Shown: positions 43,758 to 53,425 of the stretch, piece by piece
How the letters are laid out: each line of letters begins with the position of its first letter
Numbering within the stretch: position 1 is the stretch's first letter
From: Chromobacterium paludis
GTDB lineage: Bacteria > Pseudomonadota > Gammaproteobacteria > Burkholderiales > Chromobacteriaceae
DNA: 64,000 bases
Direction of reading: 5' to 3'
Assembly: GCF_008275125.1 (NCBI RefSeq)
Contig: NZ_CP043473.1
Coordinates: 1,984,001 to 2,048,000, forward strand
Made by a program: the position numbers and the translations under genes
The notes under the pieces: generated by a model
The model's input: the letters and a program-made list of their open reading frames with translations, nothing else
What the model was told of the DNA's origin: nothing
Database searches by the model: none

Positions 43758-44921
43758 TTACAGCGCCACGCCAGGCGGCGGCTGGTCATGGCTTTGCGCC
43801 ATGGACTGGTGCGGCAGCTCCAGATAGCTCTTGGACTGCATCTCGGTCAGGCGGCTGGCGGTGCGGAAGAACTCGCCGGATTGCAGCCCTTCGGTGTAAA
43901 TCTCTTCCGGCGGCGCGTCGGCCGAGGCGATCAGCTTGACGCGGTTGTCGTAGAACACATCCACCAGCCAGGTGAAGCGCCGGGCGATGGAGGCCTGCTT
44001 GGCCGACAGCTTGGGGATGCCGGACAGGAACACCGTATGGTATTCGCTGGCGATTTCCAGATAGTCGGTTTGCGCGCGCGGGCCGTCGCACAGCGCCATG
44101 AAGTCGAACCAGGCCACGCCTGGCGACAGCCGCTTCACCGCGATCTCGCGCTCCAGCACGGTGATGGTTTTTTGCGGCAGCTCGGCGCCGGAACCCAGGC
44201 GCACGAACATCTGCTCCATGCGCCGCTCGCTGTCGGCATCCGCCGGCACCAGGAACAGCGGTTCCCGCGTCAGCTCGCGCAGGCGGTAGTCGTGGCCGCC
44301 ATCCACGTTCAGCACGTCCAGCTCGCGCTTGATCAGTTCGATAGTCGGCAGAAAGTTCTGCCGCTGCAGGCCGTTCGGATAGAGATCGTCCGGCGCGTAA
44401 TTGGACGTGGTCACCACCACCACGCCGCGCTCCAGCAAGGCCGACATCAGCCTGCCCAGTATCATCGCGTCGGCGATGTCGGACACGTGGAACTCGTCGA
44501 AACACAATAGCCGCGTGGCCTTGGCGATCTGGTCGGCATAGGCCAGCAGCGGGTCTTTGACGCCGGCGAACTTGCGCAGCTCGCGGTGGGTTTCCGCCAT
44601 GAAATTGTGGAAGTGGATGCGGCGCTTGCGGCGATAAGGCACGCAAGCGTAGAAAGCGTCCATCAGGAAACTCTTGCCGCGGCCCACCCCGCCCCAAAAA
44701 TACAGGCCGCGCGGCACTTCCGGGCTGCGCAGGCTGCGGCCCAGGAAACGGTTGCGCTTGGCCTTGAAGTCCATCAGCGCATGCCACAGCCTGTCCAACT
44801 GTTCTATGGCGGCGGCCTGCGCCTCGTCATGGATGAAACCGGGCCGTTCGCTGGCCAGCTGATACCAGCCCTTGGGGCTGCAATGGACGTTCTCGTCCGG
44901 GGAGAATGTGTGTTGCGACAT
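43758..44921 (-). CDS. zapE: Cell division protein ZapE (AFG1-type ATPase)
   Basis: ZapE is a cytoplasmic ATPase of the AFG1/LACE1 family that acts on the Z-ring under stress. The 387-residue protein has Walker A GGVGRGKSFLMDAFY near residue 76, the Walker B-like LLCFDEFHVSDIADAMILGR near 137, VVTTSNYAPDDLYPNGLQRQ and ARRFTWLVDVFYDNRVKLIA. Length is normal. Neighbours are unrelated. Confidence 0.95.
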   Translation of the reverse strand: MSQHTFSPDENVHCSPKGWYQLASERPGFIHDEAQAAAIEQLDRLWHALMDFKAKRNRFLGRSLRSPEVPRGLYFWGGVGRGKSFLMDAFYACVPYRRKRRIHFHNFMAETHRELRKFAGVKDPLLAYADQIAKATRLLCFDEFHVSDIADAMILGRLMSALLERGVVVVTTSNYAPDDLYPNGLQRQNFLPTIELIKRELDVLNVDGGHDYRLRELTREPLFLVPADADSERRMEQMFVRLGSGAELPQKTITVLEREIAVKRLSPGVAWFDFMALCDGPRAQTDYLEIASEYHTVFLSGIPKLSAKQASIARRFTWLVDVFYDNRVKLIASADAPPEEIYTEGLQSGEFFRTASRLTEMQSKSYLELPHQSMAQSHDQPPPGVAL

Positions 44922-45100
44922 GGTTATGCTTGTTCTGCGCTGCGCCGCCGCTGCGGCCGAATGCGCTCATGATAACCGCTTTGACGCCTCCCCGCCGCTG
45001 TCAGCGGCAGGCTGCGATCCTGGCGCATGGCGTCCGGCGTCTGCCGCAGGGACTTCGCCATGCCCGGCGGCAGGCGGCTGCGCCGGAAGGGCCATTTACG

Positions 45101-45688
45101 CTACAGCACCCCGGCCAGATAGCCGGCGCCCAGCAGGGCGATGCCGCCGCCCAGCGCCCGGGCGTACCAGGCGCTGCGTTGCTTGAAGAAGGCGCCTATG
45201 GCCATGCCGGCGAGGTGCAGGACCATGGTGCCCAGCGCCATGCCGCTCAACGCGGCCACGGCCTGTGCCGCCGGCAGCTCGCCGCCGTGGGCGATGCCGT
45301 GAAACAGCGCAAACAGCCCCACCACCGCCAGCCCCCAGGGCAGCGCCATCTTCACCCGCGCGCACACCAAGAGGCCCAGCACCAGCAAAGAGACGGCGAT
45401 CATCGGCTCCACCGCCGGCACCGCCGCGCCGGTGAAGCCGATCAACCCGCCCGCCAGCAGCAGTCCGGCGAAGGCGAACGGCATGGCCCATACCTGGCGC
45501 GTGGCCAGCACGCTCCACACGCCCACCGCCAGCATGGCGGCGAAGTGGTCCAGACCGGTGAACGGGTGGACAAATCCCATGAAAAAGGCCGTGCCGTGGT
45601 GGATGCCGGCATCGCTGCCGATGTGGGCCAGCGCCAGGCCCGGCAGCAAGGCCATCAAGGGGAGCGTGATCCAGATGCGTGTTTTCAT
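45101..45688 (-). CDS. hupE: HupE/UreJ family nickel uptake protein
   Basis: The 195-residue membrane protein has a signal peptide (WITLPLMALLPGLALAH), the family motif HPFTGLDHFAAMLAVGVWS near residue 41 with its metal-binding HPxxGxDH, and FHGIAHGGELP near 129. Six or so membrane segments follow. HupE/UreJ proteins bring nickel to hydrogenase or urease. Its place 36 bases after moaA, at the end of hydN-fdhF-moaA, links it to the [NiFe] hydrogenase of this locus. Confidence 0.9.
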   Translation of the reverse strand: MKTRIWITLPLMALLPGLALAHIGSDAGIHHGTAFFMGFVHPFTGLDHFAAMLAVGVWSVLATRQVWAMPFAFAGLLLAGGLIGFTGAAVPAVEPMIAVSLLVLGLLVCARVKMALPWGLAVVGLFALFHGIAHGGELPAAQAVAALSGMALGTMVLHLAGMAIGAFFKQRSAWYARALGGGIALLGAGYLAGVL

Positions 45689-45724
45689 TTTTGCGTCCTC
45701 AGGTCAGTCAATTTCATTGTTCGC

Positions 45725-46711
45725 TCAGCCTCCGGTGTGCGACATGAAGCGCAGCACCCGGCTGGGCGCGGCTGCAAAATCATGCCCCCAGGGCTTGTCC
45801 GCCACCGCGCGCCGGATGGCGTCTTCCAGCTCGCCATCATCGGCGCCGCCGCGCAGCAGCGGCCGCAATTCCAGCTTATGCTCCTGGCCCAGGCAGAGAT
45901 AAAGCGCGCCATCCACTGCCAGCCGCACGCGGTTGCAGGTGGCGCAGAAGTGCTGGGACAGCGGCGTGATGAAACCCACCTGCCCGCGCCCGTCCGCCGT
46001 CTGCCAGTAGCGGGCGGGGCCGCCGCCCAACTCGCTGGCGCACGGCCGCAGGTCAAAGCGGCCCACCAGCCGGTCCCGCGCGCCGTCCAACGGCAGGTAG
46101 GCGGCGGCGCGGCCGGCCTCGCCCATCGGCATCGCCTCGATCAGGCGCAGGATGAAGCCATGCTCGAAGCAAAATGCCGCCATCGACTCGATCTCGCCGT
46201 CGTTGACGCCGCGCAGCGCCACCATATTCAGCTTGATCGGGGCCAGTCCGGCCGTCTTGGCCGCCATCAGCCCGGCCAGCGTGGCGTCCAGGCTGTCCCG
46301 CCCGCACAAGGCGCTCACGCATTCGCGCCTGAGCGAATCCAGGCTGACATTGACCCGGCCCAGGCCGGCCGCCTTCAGCGCGGCGGCGTGCCGGGCCAGC
46401 CGGGTGGCGTTGGTGGACAGCGACAGGTCGCGCACGCCGGGCGCGGCGGCCAAGTCCGCCACCAGATCGACGATGCCGGCGCGCAGCAGCGGCTCGCCGC
46501 CGGTCAGCCGCACCCGGCCCACGCCCATGGCGGCGAACAGGCCCACCAGACGGCGGATTTCGGCGAAGCTCAGCCAATCCGCCCGCTCGGCGTAGGACGC
46601 GTCGCCCGCCGGCCGACAATAGCGGCAGCGCAGATCGCAGCGGTCGGTCACCGACAGCCGCAGATAGGCGATGCGCCGGCCGTGGCGGTCGATCAGCGGC
46701 GGCTTGTCCAT
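45725..46711 (-). CDS. moaA: GTP 3',8-cyclase MoaA (molybdenum cofactor synthesis)
   Basis: MoaA is the radical-SAM enzyme for the first step of molybdopterin synthesis. The 328-residue protein has the N-terminal Fe-S/SAM motif CDLRCRYC (Cys25, 29, 32), VRLTGGEPLLR, and the C-terminal second cluster site HFCATCNRVRLAVDGALYLC. The chain ends SHTGG, with the functional Gly-Gly tail. It lies three bases after fdhF, whose molybdenum cofactor it would help supply; it is probably not the only moaA in the genome. Confidence 0.93.
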   Translation of the reverse strand: MDKPPLIDRHGRRIAYLRLSVTDRCDLRCRYCRPAGDASYAERADWLSFAEIRRLVGLFAAMGVGRVRLTGGEPLLRAGIVDLVADLAAAPGVRDLSLSTNATRLARHAAALKAAGLGRVNVSLDSLRRECVSALCGRDSLDATLAGLMAAKTAGLAPIKLNMVALRGVNDGEIESMAAFCFEHGFILRLIEAMPMGEAGRAAAYLPLDGARDRLVGRFDLRPCASELGGGPARYWQTADGRGQVGFITPLSQHFCATCNRVRLAVDGALYLCLGQEHKLELRPLLRGGADDGELEDAIRRAVADKPWGHDFAAAPSRVLRFMSHTGG

Positions 46712-46714
46712 GCC

Positions 46715-48862
46715 CTACTCCGCCAGCGCGGCCTGGCGCAGGTCCGCCTTCAGCCGCGCGTAGACGCCGCGCGCGTGGTTTTCCGCCCAGGCCTGGTCGG
46801 CGATCGGCTCCACGCGCACCGTGCAGTACTTCAGCTCCGGGGTTTTGGAGATCGGGTCCAGGTGGTCCACCGTCAGCTCGTTGCAGGCGCCTATCCACCA
46901 CTGGTAGGTCATGTAGACCGCGCCCGCGTTGACGCGCGGATTATGGTTGGCGCGGGTGATCACCTTGCCGCGGCGCGAGGCCACCCACACCAGCGCCTGG
47001 TCGGCGATGCCGTATTTCACAGCGTCATCCGGGTGGATCTGCACAAAGCCCGGTTCGTCGGCCAAGGTTTGCAGCGCCGCGCAGTTGCCGGTCATCGAGC
47101 GGCAGGAGTAGTGCCCCACCTCACGCACCGTGCATAGGCCCAAGGGATATTCAGCGTCCACTTTCTCCAGCGGCGGGCGCCACTCGGCGGCGAACAGCTT
47201 GGCCTTGCCGCTAGGCGTGTCGAACTGATAGCCCTCGTACAGCCACGGCGTGCCGGGGTGGTCTTCGCTTGGGCACGGCCATTGCACATAGCCGAGGCCC
47301 GCCATCTTGTCGTAGCTGGCGCCGGCATAGAGATGGCACAGGCCGCGCAGCTCGTCCCAGATCTGCTGGGCGTTGTCGTAATGCATGGGGTAGCCCATGG
47401 CCGTGGCGATCAGGCTGTAGATTTCCCAGTCATCCTTGACGTTGGCCGGCGCTTCAATGGCTTTGTAGCAGCGCTGGAAACCGCGGTCGGCGCTGGAGAA
47501 CACGTTTTCGTGCTCGCCCCAGGAGGTGGCGGGCAGGATGACGTCGGCGGCCATCGCCGTCTTGGTCATGAAGATATCCTGCACGATGATCAGGTCCAGC
47601 TTCTCGAAAGCGCGGCGCATCATGCCCAGGTCCGGCTCGGTCTGCAACGGGTCTTCGCCGAAGATGTAATACGCCTTCAGCGTGCCGGCCTCGACGCGGT
47701 GCGCCACCTCGGTGATGCTGCAGCCCTTCTCCGCCGGCAGACTATCCACGCCCCAAGCCTCAGCAAAGCGGGCGCGCGCCTCGGCGTCGCTGACATCGTA
47801 ATAGCCCGGCAGGGTGTTCGGCAGCGCGCCCATGTCGCAGGCGCCCTGGACGTTGTTCTGGCCGCGCACCGGGCCGACGCCGACATGCGGCCGCCCCAGG
47901 TTGCCGGTGAGGGTGGCGAGGCTGGACAAACCCTTGACCACATCCACCGCCTGGCCCCACTGGGTCACGCCCATGCCCCACAGAATGGTGGCGCTGGGCG
48001 CGGCGGCATACATCCGGATGGCCTGGCGGATCAGTTCGGCCGGCAGGCCGGTGATCTCGGCCGCGTATTCCGGCGTGTACTTGGCGACGGCGGCCTTGTA
48101 TTCCTCGAAGCCTTCGGCGTGCTCGGCGACGAAATCCGCCTTGTACAAGCCTTCGCTGATCAGCACATGGGCGAAGGCGTTGACCAGCGCCATATTGGAG
48201 CCGTTCTTCAATTGCAGATGCAAGTCGGCCACGCGCGCGGTTTCGATGTAGCGCGGGTCGCAGACGATGATCTTGGCGCCCTTCTGTTTGGCCTTGAGGA
48301 TGCGGCGGGCGACGATGGGGTGGGAATCGGCCGCGTTGTAGCCGAACACCAGGATGCAGTCGGTGTCCTCGATCTCGCAGATCGAGTTGCTCATCGCGCC
48401 GTTGCCCAGCGTGGCCATCAGCCCGGACACCGACGGCCCGTGGCAGACCCGGGCGCAGCAGTCGATGTTGTTGGTGCCGATCACCGCGCGGGCGAACTTC
48501 TGCGCGATGTAGTTGGACTCGTTGCCGGTGCCGCGCGAGGAGCCGGTGAACATGATGGAATCCGGACCATGCTCGCGCTTGATCTCGCCCAATTTGCCCG
48601 CCACGAAGGCCACCGCCTCGTCCCAACTCACGCGCTCGAACTCGCCGCCGCGCCGGCGGCGTATCATCGGATGGCGCAAACGCGGCGTCAGCAGCTTGGT
48701 GTCGTTGAGGAAGTCCCAGCCGTAATAGCCCTTCAAACACAGCTCGCCCTGGTTGGTCACGCCATCCGCGCCTTCCGCGCCGACGATCTTGCCGTTTTCC
48801 ACCAAGAGATTGAGCTTGCAGCCCGAACCGCAGTACGGGCAAACCGAAATCACCTTCTCCAT
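46715..48862 (-). CDS. fdhF: Formate dehydrogenase H catalytic subunit FdhF, cysteine form
   Basis: FdhF oxidises formate to CO2 as the entry point of the formate hydrogenlyase complex. The 715-residue protein equals E. coli FdhF in length and has the [4Fe-4S] site Cys8, Cys11, Cys15, Cys42 and Lys44. The active site reads CCARVCHGPSVSG: Cys140 (codon TGC) stands where E. coli has selenocysteine, with His141 kept. GTNNIDCC and NGAMSNSICEIEDTDC follow the family. No signal peptide, so it is cytoplasmic. It lies 31 bases after hydN and directly before moaA. Confidence 0.96.
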   Translation of the reverse strand: MEKVISVCPYCGSGCKLNLLVENGKIVGAEGADGVTNQGELCLKGYYGWDFLNDTKLLTPRLRHPMIRRRRGGEFERVSWDEAVAFVAGKLGEIKREHGPDSIMFTGSSRGTGNESNYIAQKFARAVIGTNNIDCCARVCHGPSVSGLMATLGNGAMSNSICEIEDTDCILVFGYNAADSHPIVARRILKAKQKGAKIIVCDPRYIETARVADLHLQLKNGSNMALVNAFAHVLISEGLYKADFVAEHAEGFEEYKAAVAKYTPEYAAEITGLPAELIRQAIRMYAAAPSATILWGMGVTQWGQAVDVVKGLSSLATLTGNLGRPHVGVGPVRGQNNVQGACDMGALPNTLPGYYDVSDAEARARFAEAWGVDSLPAEKGCSITEVAHRVEAGTLKAYYIFGEDPLQTEPDLGMMRRAFEKLDLIIVQDIFMTKTAMAADVILPATSWGEHENVFSSADRGFQRCYKAIEAPANVKDDWEIYSLIATAMGYPMHYDNAQQIWDELRGLCHLYAGASYDKMAGLGYVQWPCPSEDHPGTPWLYEGYQFDTPSGKAKLFAAEWRPPLEKVDAEYPLGLCTVREVGHYSCRSMTGNCAALQTLADEPGFVQIHPDDAVKYGIADQALVWVASRRGKVITRANHNPRVNAGAVYMTYQWWIGACNELTVDHLDPISKTPELKYCTVRVEPIADQAWAENHARGVYARLKADLRQAALAE

Positions 48863-48893
48863 TTTTCCTGTCCTTTTGCGCGTTGCGTTCGAT

Positions 48894-49430
48894 TCAGAGC
48901 GATAGCGCCGGCGTGTCCAGCGCGGCCTGCTCCCGGCGTTTCTTCATGGCGGCCTCCAGCGCCTGCGGCTCCACTATGCGCAGCGCCTTGGTGGGACAGG
49001 TGGCGATGCATGCCGGCCCGCCGGCCTTCCCTACGCACAAGTCGCACTTCAAAGCCTTGGCCTTGAGCTGGCGCGTGGCGAAGCTGCCGGGCTGCGGCCG
49101 CTGCGGCTCGGTCACCACCTGCATCGCGCCGTAAGGACAGGCCACCATGCAGGTCTTGCAGCCCACGCAGCGCTCCTGCAGCACCTGCACGCTATTGCCG
49201 GCGTAGACGATGGCCCCGCTCGGACAGGCGTTCAGACAGGGCGCGTCGTCGCACTGCCGGCACAGCACCGGCGTGCTGATGCGCGCGCTCTTGATCACCG
49301 TCAGCCGCGGGTGGAAGGTGTCAGGCGACAATGGTTCGCCGGGGCTTGGCGCATGGGCCAAGGCGCACGCCACCTCGCAGGTGCGGCAGCCGATGCAGTT
49401 TTGGGGTTCAGCGATGATGAACCGATTCAT
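48894..49430 (-). CDS. hydN: HydN-like ferredoxin-type electron carrier
   Basis: The 178-residue protein is close to E. coli HydN in length and start (MNRFIIAEPQNCIGCRTCEV). It has four [4Fe-4S] motifs: CIGCRTCEVAC, CRQCDDAPCLNAC, CVGCKTCMVAC and CDLCVGKAGGPACIATC. It would carry electrons from FdhF toward the hydrogenase. The ATG at 49430 has a perfect AGGAGG site; a longer frame to 49568 lacks one. A sigma-54 promoter lies 72 bases upstream. Confidence 0.93.
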   Translation of the reverse strand: MNRFIIAEPQNCIGCRTCEVACALAHAPSPGEPLSPDTFHPRLTVIKSARISTPVLCRQCDDAPCLNACPSGAIVYAGNSVQVLQERCVGCKTCMVACPYGAMQVVTEPQRPQPGSFATRQLKAKALKCDLCVGKAGGPACIATCPTKALRIVEPQALEAAMKKRREQAALDTPALSL

Positions 49431-49501
49431 TTCAGCCTCCTCAAGCGGCGGCAGCCGCCCGAACGTCGATTGCAAGCGTTGCGAATTCACGCCCATGACG
49501 T

Positions 49502-49517
49502 TGCATAAGCCATGCCA
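49502..49517 (-). promoter_or_regulatory. Sigma-54 promoter of hydN-fdhF-moaA-hupE
   Basis: On the minus strand TGGCATGGCTTATGCA has GG and GC exactly ten bases apart, as in the -24/-12 consensus TGGCAC-N5-TTGCA. It lies 72 bases before the hydN start. Formate hydrogenlyase genes are classically driven by sigma-54 with FhlA. Confidence 0.7.
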
Positions 49518-49593
49518 GCCGCGCCACACCCACGCAAGCCATTGTTTTCTTGTGACAACCGCTTGCAAAAACGCGCAGCGACGCGTGACGACG

Positions 49594-49640
49594 GCTTCGA
49601 CACCCGCCGCGCCTCGTCAAAAGTGTCGACGCCTCGACAC
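49594..49640. promoter_or_regulatory. TCGACAC repeats, possible activator site
   Basis: GCTTCGACAC (49594-49603) is followed by a perfect inverted repeat GTGTCGA (49623-49629), CGCC, TCGACAC (49634-49640). It lies about 80-120 bases before the hydN sigma-54 promoter and 56 bases before hypA, a fitting place for an enhancer-binding activator. The same GCTTCGACAC recurs upstream of hyfA. Confidence 0.4.
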
Positions 49641-49696
49641 CGCGCAGCCTGCAATGGGTTGGCAGGCGAGAAGGCGGTCAAATAAAGGAAAAACCC

Positions 49697-50038
49697 GTGC
49701 ACGAACTGACACTTGCGGAAAGCGTGGTCGCCATCGCCGAGACCGCCGCGCGCCGCGCCGGCGCCCGCCGAGTCACCCGCGTCCGGCTGGCATTGGGATT
49801 GCTGGCCCATGTGGAGACAGACACCCTGCTCTATTGCTGCCGGCTGGCGGCGCGCGACAGCCTGGCGGCCGACGCGGACTTCCAGACCGAACGCCGCCCG
49901 GCCCAGGCCCAATGCGGCGACTGCGGCTGCGATGCCGAGCTGACCGCCCTGCCGGCCCGCTGCCCGCGCTGCGGCAGCCAGAACCTCAAGCTTTGGGGTG
50001 GCGAAGAGATGAAAGTGGTGGATATTGGAATCAGCTAG
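49697..50038 (+). CDS. hypA: Hydrogenase nickel-insertion protein HypA
   Basis: HypA delivers nickel to the hydrogenase large subunit. The 113-residue protein starts with the nickel-binding MHELTLAESVV (His2) and has the zinc site CGDCGCDAELTALPARCPRC. It starts with GTG behind an AAAGGA site. It heads hypA-B-F-C-D-E and is divergent from hydN. Confidence 0.96.
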   Translation: MHELTLAESVVAIAETAARRAGARRVTRVRLALGLLAHVETDTLLYCCRLAARDSLAADADFQTERRPAQAQCGDCGCDAELTALPARCPRCGSQNLKLWGGEEMKVVDIGIS

Positions 50039-50050
50039 GAGGACAGCATC

Positions 50051-50887
50051 ATGTGCACAACTTGCGGCTGCGGCCACGGACAAATCCGCATCAACGGCAA
50101 GCGCGGCCATAGCCACGGCGCGCCCCGGAACGGCTACCGGCTGGCCGCTCAGGCGCACGGCCCCTTGGACGCCGTCCATGCGCCGGACACCCCGGCCGAA
50201 CGCATCATCGCCATCGAGCAGGACATCCTGTCCGACAACAACGCGCGCGCCGCGCGCAACCGCCGCCTGCTGGCGGAACGCGGCATTTTCGCGCTCAACT
50301 TGGTGTCCAGCCCCGGTTCCGGCAAAACCAGCCTGCTGGTGGACACCCTGCGCCGCTGGGCCGGCCGCAGGCCGGTGGCGGTGGTGGAAGGCGACCAGCA
50401 AACCGCCAACGACGCCGAGCGCATCCGCGCCACCGGCGCGCCGGCGGTGCAGATCAACACCGGCAAGGGCTGCCATCTGGACGCGCGCATGGTGGCCCAG
50501 GCGCTGGAGCGGCTGCAAGAGGACCAGGCCATGCCGGACGGCGGCCTCTTGCTGATTGAAAACGTGGGTAATCTGGTCTGCCCCGCCGCCTTCGACCTGG
50601 GCGAGGCGCACAAGGTGGCCATTCTTTCCGTGACCGAGGGCGAGGACAAGCCGCTCAAATACCCGGACATGTTCCGCGCGGCGGACCTGTTGATCATCAG
50701 CAAGACCGACCTGCTGCCCTATCTGGACTTCGACGTGGACGCCGCCATCCGCATGGCGCGCCAGGTCCGGCCGGGCCTGCCGGTGATCCGCTTGTCCATC
50801 AAGACCGGCGAAGGCTGCGATGAATGGCTGTCCTGGCTGGCGGACGGCTGCGGCGAAGGAGGCTGGCCATGCCGCGCGAACAACTGA
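50051..50887 (+). CDS. hypB: Hydrogenase maturation GTPase HypB
   Basis: HypB is the GTPase that works with HypA in nickel insertion. The 278-residue protein begins with the metal-binding [10 protein letters not shown], has only a short His stretch (RGHSHG), then the G1 motif [12 protein letters not shown] near residue 87, the metal site residues in [13 protein letters not shown], and [13 protein letters not shown] as the guanine motif. The gene overlaps hypF by 19 bases. Confidence 0.97.
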   Translation: MCTTCGCGHGQIRINGKRGHSHGAPRNGYRLAAQAHGPLDAVHAPDTPAERIIAIEQDILSDNNARAARNRRLLAERGIFALNLVSSPGSGKTSLLVDTLRRWAGRRPVAVVEGDQQTANDAERIRATGAPAVQINTGKGCHLDARMVAQALERLQEDQAMPDGGLLLIENVGNLVCPAAFDLGEAHKVAILSVTEGEDKPLKYPDMFRAADLLIISKTDLLPYLDFDVDAAIRMARQVRPGLPVIRLSIKTGEGCDEWLSWLADGCGEGGWPCRANN

Positions 50888-53163
50888 CGGTAAGAGGCAT
50901 TGTGCAGGGCGTGGGCTTCCGTCCCTTCGTCTACCGCCTGGCCGGCGAACTGGCCCTGTCCGGCTGGATACGCAACGATGGCGACGGCGTGACCATGGAG
51001 CTGCAAGGCGACGACGCGCGGCTGGACGGCTTCGCTTCACGGCTGCTGGCGGAGCGCCCGCCGCTGGCGCGCATAGACCAGGTGCTGCGCCAGCCGCTGC
51101 CGGAACAGGAGCAGGCCGACGGCTTCGCCATACTGGCCAGCGCCGCCGGCGGCGGCCATGCCGCCATAGGCGCGGACAGCTGCGTATGCGACGCCTGCCT
51201 GGCCGAGCTGTTCAACCCGGCCAACCGCCGCTACCGCTACCCTTTCATCAATTGCACCGACTGCGGCCCGCGCTACACCCTGGTCAAACGTCTGCCCTAT
51301 GACCGCGCCCAGACCAGCATGGCTGAGTTTCCGCAATGCCCGGCCTGCCTGGACGAATACCGGGATCCCCTGCACCGGCGCTTTCACGCCGAACCGAACG
51401 CCTGCTCGATTTGCGGCCCCAGCCTCGCCCTGTTGGACGCGACGGGACCGGTGGCCGGCGACGCCATCGCGGAAACGCTGAGGCGGCTGCAAGGCGGCGA
51501 GATCATCGCCATCAAGGGCCTGGGCGGATTCCACCTGGCCTGCGACGCCCGCAATCCCGCCGCCGTGGCCCGGCTGCGGCAACGCAAGGCGCGCGAGGAA
51601 AAACCGCTGGCCATCATGGCGGCCAACGCCGCCTCGCTGGACGGGCTGGCGCGGATGGACGAGCTGTCCGGCCGCCTGCTGCGCTCGCCGCAACGCCCCA
51701 TCGCGCTGCTGCCCAAGCGCGCCGGCTGCGATGACGCGCTGCCCGGCGTGGCGCCGGATGTGGCTTGGCTGGGCGCCATGCTGCCCTACACCCCGCTGCA
51801 CTACCTGCTGTTCCACGAGGCCGCGGGCCGGCCCGCCGGCTCGGCATGGCTGGCGGAACCACAGCCGCTGCTGCTGGTGATGACCAGCGCCAACCCGCAT
51901 GGCGAGCCGCTGATCACCCGCAACCAAGACGCGCGCGCCCTGATGCCGCAACTGGCCGACGCCGTGCTGGAGCACAACCGCGACATCGTCACCCGCTGCG
52001 ACGACAGCGTGCTGCGCGTGGGCTGCCACGGCCATGCGCAGTTCCTGCGCCGCGGCCGAGGCTACACGCCCTGCGCCGTCGGCCTGTCGCGCGGCGGCCC
52101 GTCCGTGCTGGCGCTGGGCGCGCACCTCAAAAACACGCTGTGCCTCACCCGCGGCAACGAGGCCTTCCTGTCCCAGCACATCGGCGACCTGGACCGCGTG
52201 GCCAACTGCCAGGCGCTGGAGACGGCGGCTGCGCACCTGCAAACCCTGCTGGCCACGCGCCCAGCCTTGATCGCGCATGACCTGCACCCCGACTACTTCA
52301 GCAGCCGCCTGGCGCGGAACCTGGCCGAGCGGCTGAACATTCCGGCGCTGGCCGTGCAGCACCATCACGCCCACATCGCCGCCATCCTGGCCGAACAGCA
52401 ATGCGACGACACCGTGCTGGGCCTGGCGCTGGACGGCGTGGGCCTGGGCGACGACGGCGGCGCCTGGGGCGGCGAGCTGTTGCTGGTGGACGGCGCGCAC
52501 TGCCAGCGCCTGGGCCACCTGGCCACGCTGGCGCTGCCCGGCGGCGACCGCGCCGCGCGCGAACCGTGGCGCATGGCCGCCGCCGCGCTGCACAGCTGGG
52601 GCGACGACGCCGCCATCGCCGCGCGCTTTCCCGACGAAGCCACCGCGCCGCAACTGGCGCGCTGGCTGAACCAGGGCAAGGCGCTGCAGCGCACCAGCAG
52701 CCTGGGCCGGCTGTTCGACGCCGCCGCCGCGCTGCTGGGCGTCGCCGCCCGCACCAGTTTCGAAGCCCAGGCCGCCATGCGGCTGGAAGGCTTGGCCGAA
52801 CGCGGCGGCCTGCCGGCCAAACCGCCCCGCTTGCACCGCATCGACACCGCCAATGTGCTGGACCTGTCGCCGCTGCTGCGCCGGCTGGCGGACGGCATGG
52901 CCCCGGCCGAAGGCGCGGCGCTGTTCCATGCCTGCCTGATCGAGGCCCTGGCCGACTGGGCCGCCCAGGCGGCGCGCCGTCATGGCCTGCGCCGCGTGGC
53001 ATGCGGCGGCGGCTGCCTGCAAAACGCCATCCTGGCGCGCGGCCTGCACGCCGCGCTGGGCAAGCGCGGCCTGTCCATGCTGCAGGCGCGCCTCGCGCCG
53101 GCCGGCGACGGCGGCCTGGCCCTGGGCCAGGCCTGGGTGGCGCAAAGACATTTCCATTCTTGA
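50869..53163 (+). CDS. hypF: Carbamoyltransferase HypF
   Basis: HypF makes the cyanide ligand of [NiFe] hydrogenases from carbamoyl phosphate with HypE. The 764-residue protein has the full domain order: acylphosphatase ([20 protein letters not shown], about 1-90), double zinc finger ([30 protein letters not shown]), YrdC-like ([20 protein letters not shown]) and Kae1-like ([35 protein letters not shown]). The ATG at 50869 has a GAAGGAGG site and lies inside the hypB end. Confidence 0.96.
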   Translation: MPREQLTVRGIVQGVGFRPFVYRLAGELALSGWIRNDGDGVTMELQGDDARLDGFASRLLAERPPLARIDQVLRQPLPEQEQADGFAILASAAGGGHAAIGADSCVCDACLAELFNPANRRYRYPFINCTDCGPRYTLVKRLPYDRAQTSMAEFPQCPACLDEYRDPLHRRFHAEPNACSICGPSLALLDATGPVAGDAIAETLRRLQGGEIIAIKGLGGFHLACDARNPAAVARLRQRKAREEKPLAIMAANAASLDGLARMDELSGRLLRSPQRPIALLPKRAGCDDALPGVAPDVAWLGAMLPYTPLHYLLFHEAAGRPAGSAWLAEPQPLLLVMTSANPHGEPLITRNQDARALMPQLADAVLEHNRDIVTRCDDSVLRVGCHGHAQFLRRGRGYTPCAVGLSRGGPSVLALGAHLKNTLCLTRGNEAFLSQHIGDLDRVANCQALETAAAHLQTLLATRPALIAHDLHPDYFSSRLARNLAERLNIPALAVQHHHAHIAAILAEQQCDDTVLGLALDGVGLGDDGGAWGGELLLVDGAHCQRLGHLATLALPGGDRAAREPWRMAAAALHSWGDDAAIAARFPDEATAPQLARWLNQGKALQRTSSLGRLFDAAAALLGVAARTSFEAQAAMRLEGLAERGGLPAKPPRLHRIDTANVLDLSPLLRRLADGMAPAEGAALFHACLIEALADWAAQAARRHGLRRVACGGGCLQNAILARGLHAALGKRGLSMLQARLAPAGDGGLALGQAWVAQRHFHS

Positions 53164-53173
53164 GGACACCCTT

Positions 53174-53416
53174 ATGTGCCTGGCCATCCCCGCCCGCGTC
53201 ACCGAAATCCTGGACTCAGACCGGGTCAAGGTGGAGCTGGGCGGCATTCAAAAAACCATCTCCACCGCGCTGGTGGAAGACGTCCGCCTGGGCGACTACC
53301 TGATCGTCCACGTCGGCTTCGCCATCGGCAAACTGGACCCAGACGAAGCGGAACGCACCCTGGCCCTGCTGGCCGAAATGGGCGCCATGCCGGACAACCC
53401 CGCGGCCTACCGCTAG
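53174..53416 (+). CDS. hypC: Hydrogenase maturation chaperone HypC
   Basis: HypC carries the Fe(CN)2CO group with HypD. The 80-residue protein begins MCLAIPARVTEI with the essential Cys2 and contains KTISTALVEDVRLGDYLIVH. It is ten bases from both hypF and hypD. Confidence 0.97.
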   Translation: MCLAIPARVTEILDSDRVKVELGGIQKTISTALVEDVRLGDYLIVHVGFAIGKLDPDEAERTLALLAEMGAMPDNPAAYR

Positions 53417-53425
53417 GAAAACCAG

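Noticed and set aside
44906..47137. A 743-codon open frame on the plus strand opposite hupE, moaA and fdhF
   Set aside because: It is the antisense shadow of well-identified genes in very GC-rich DNA; its product is His/Gln/Arg-rich and resembles no family.
47258..49066. A 602-codon open frame opposite fdhF and hydN
   Set aside because: Antisense to two clear genes, no ribosome site, no domain-like sequence.
49660..49676. TTGGCAGGCGAGAAGGC before hypA as a sigma-54 promoter
   Set aside because: Spacing between GG and GC is one base too long; hypA may be served by another promoter.
51037..53247. A 736-codon open frame on the minus strand across hypF
   Set aside because: hypF is certain from its four domains; the reverse frame is a codon-bias artefact.
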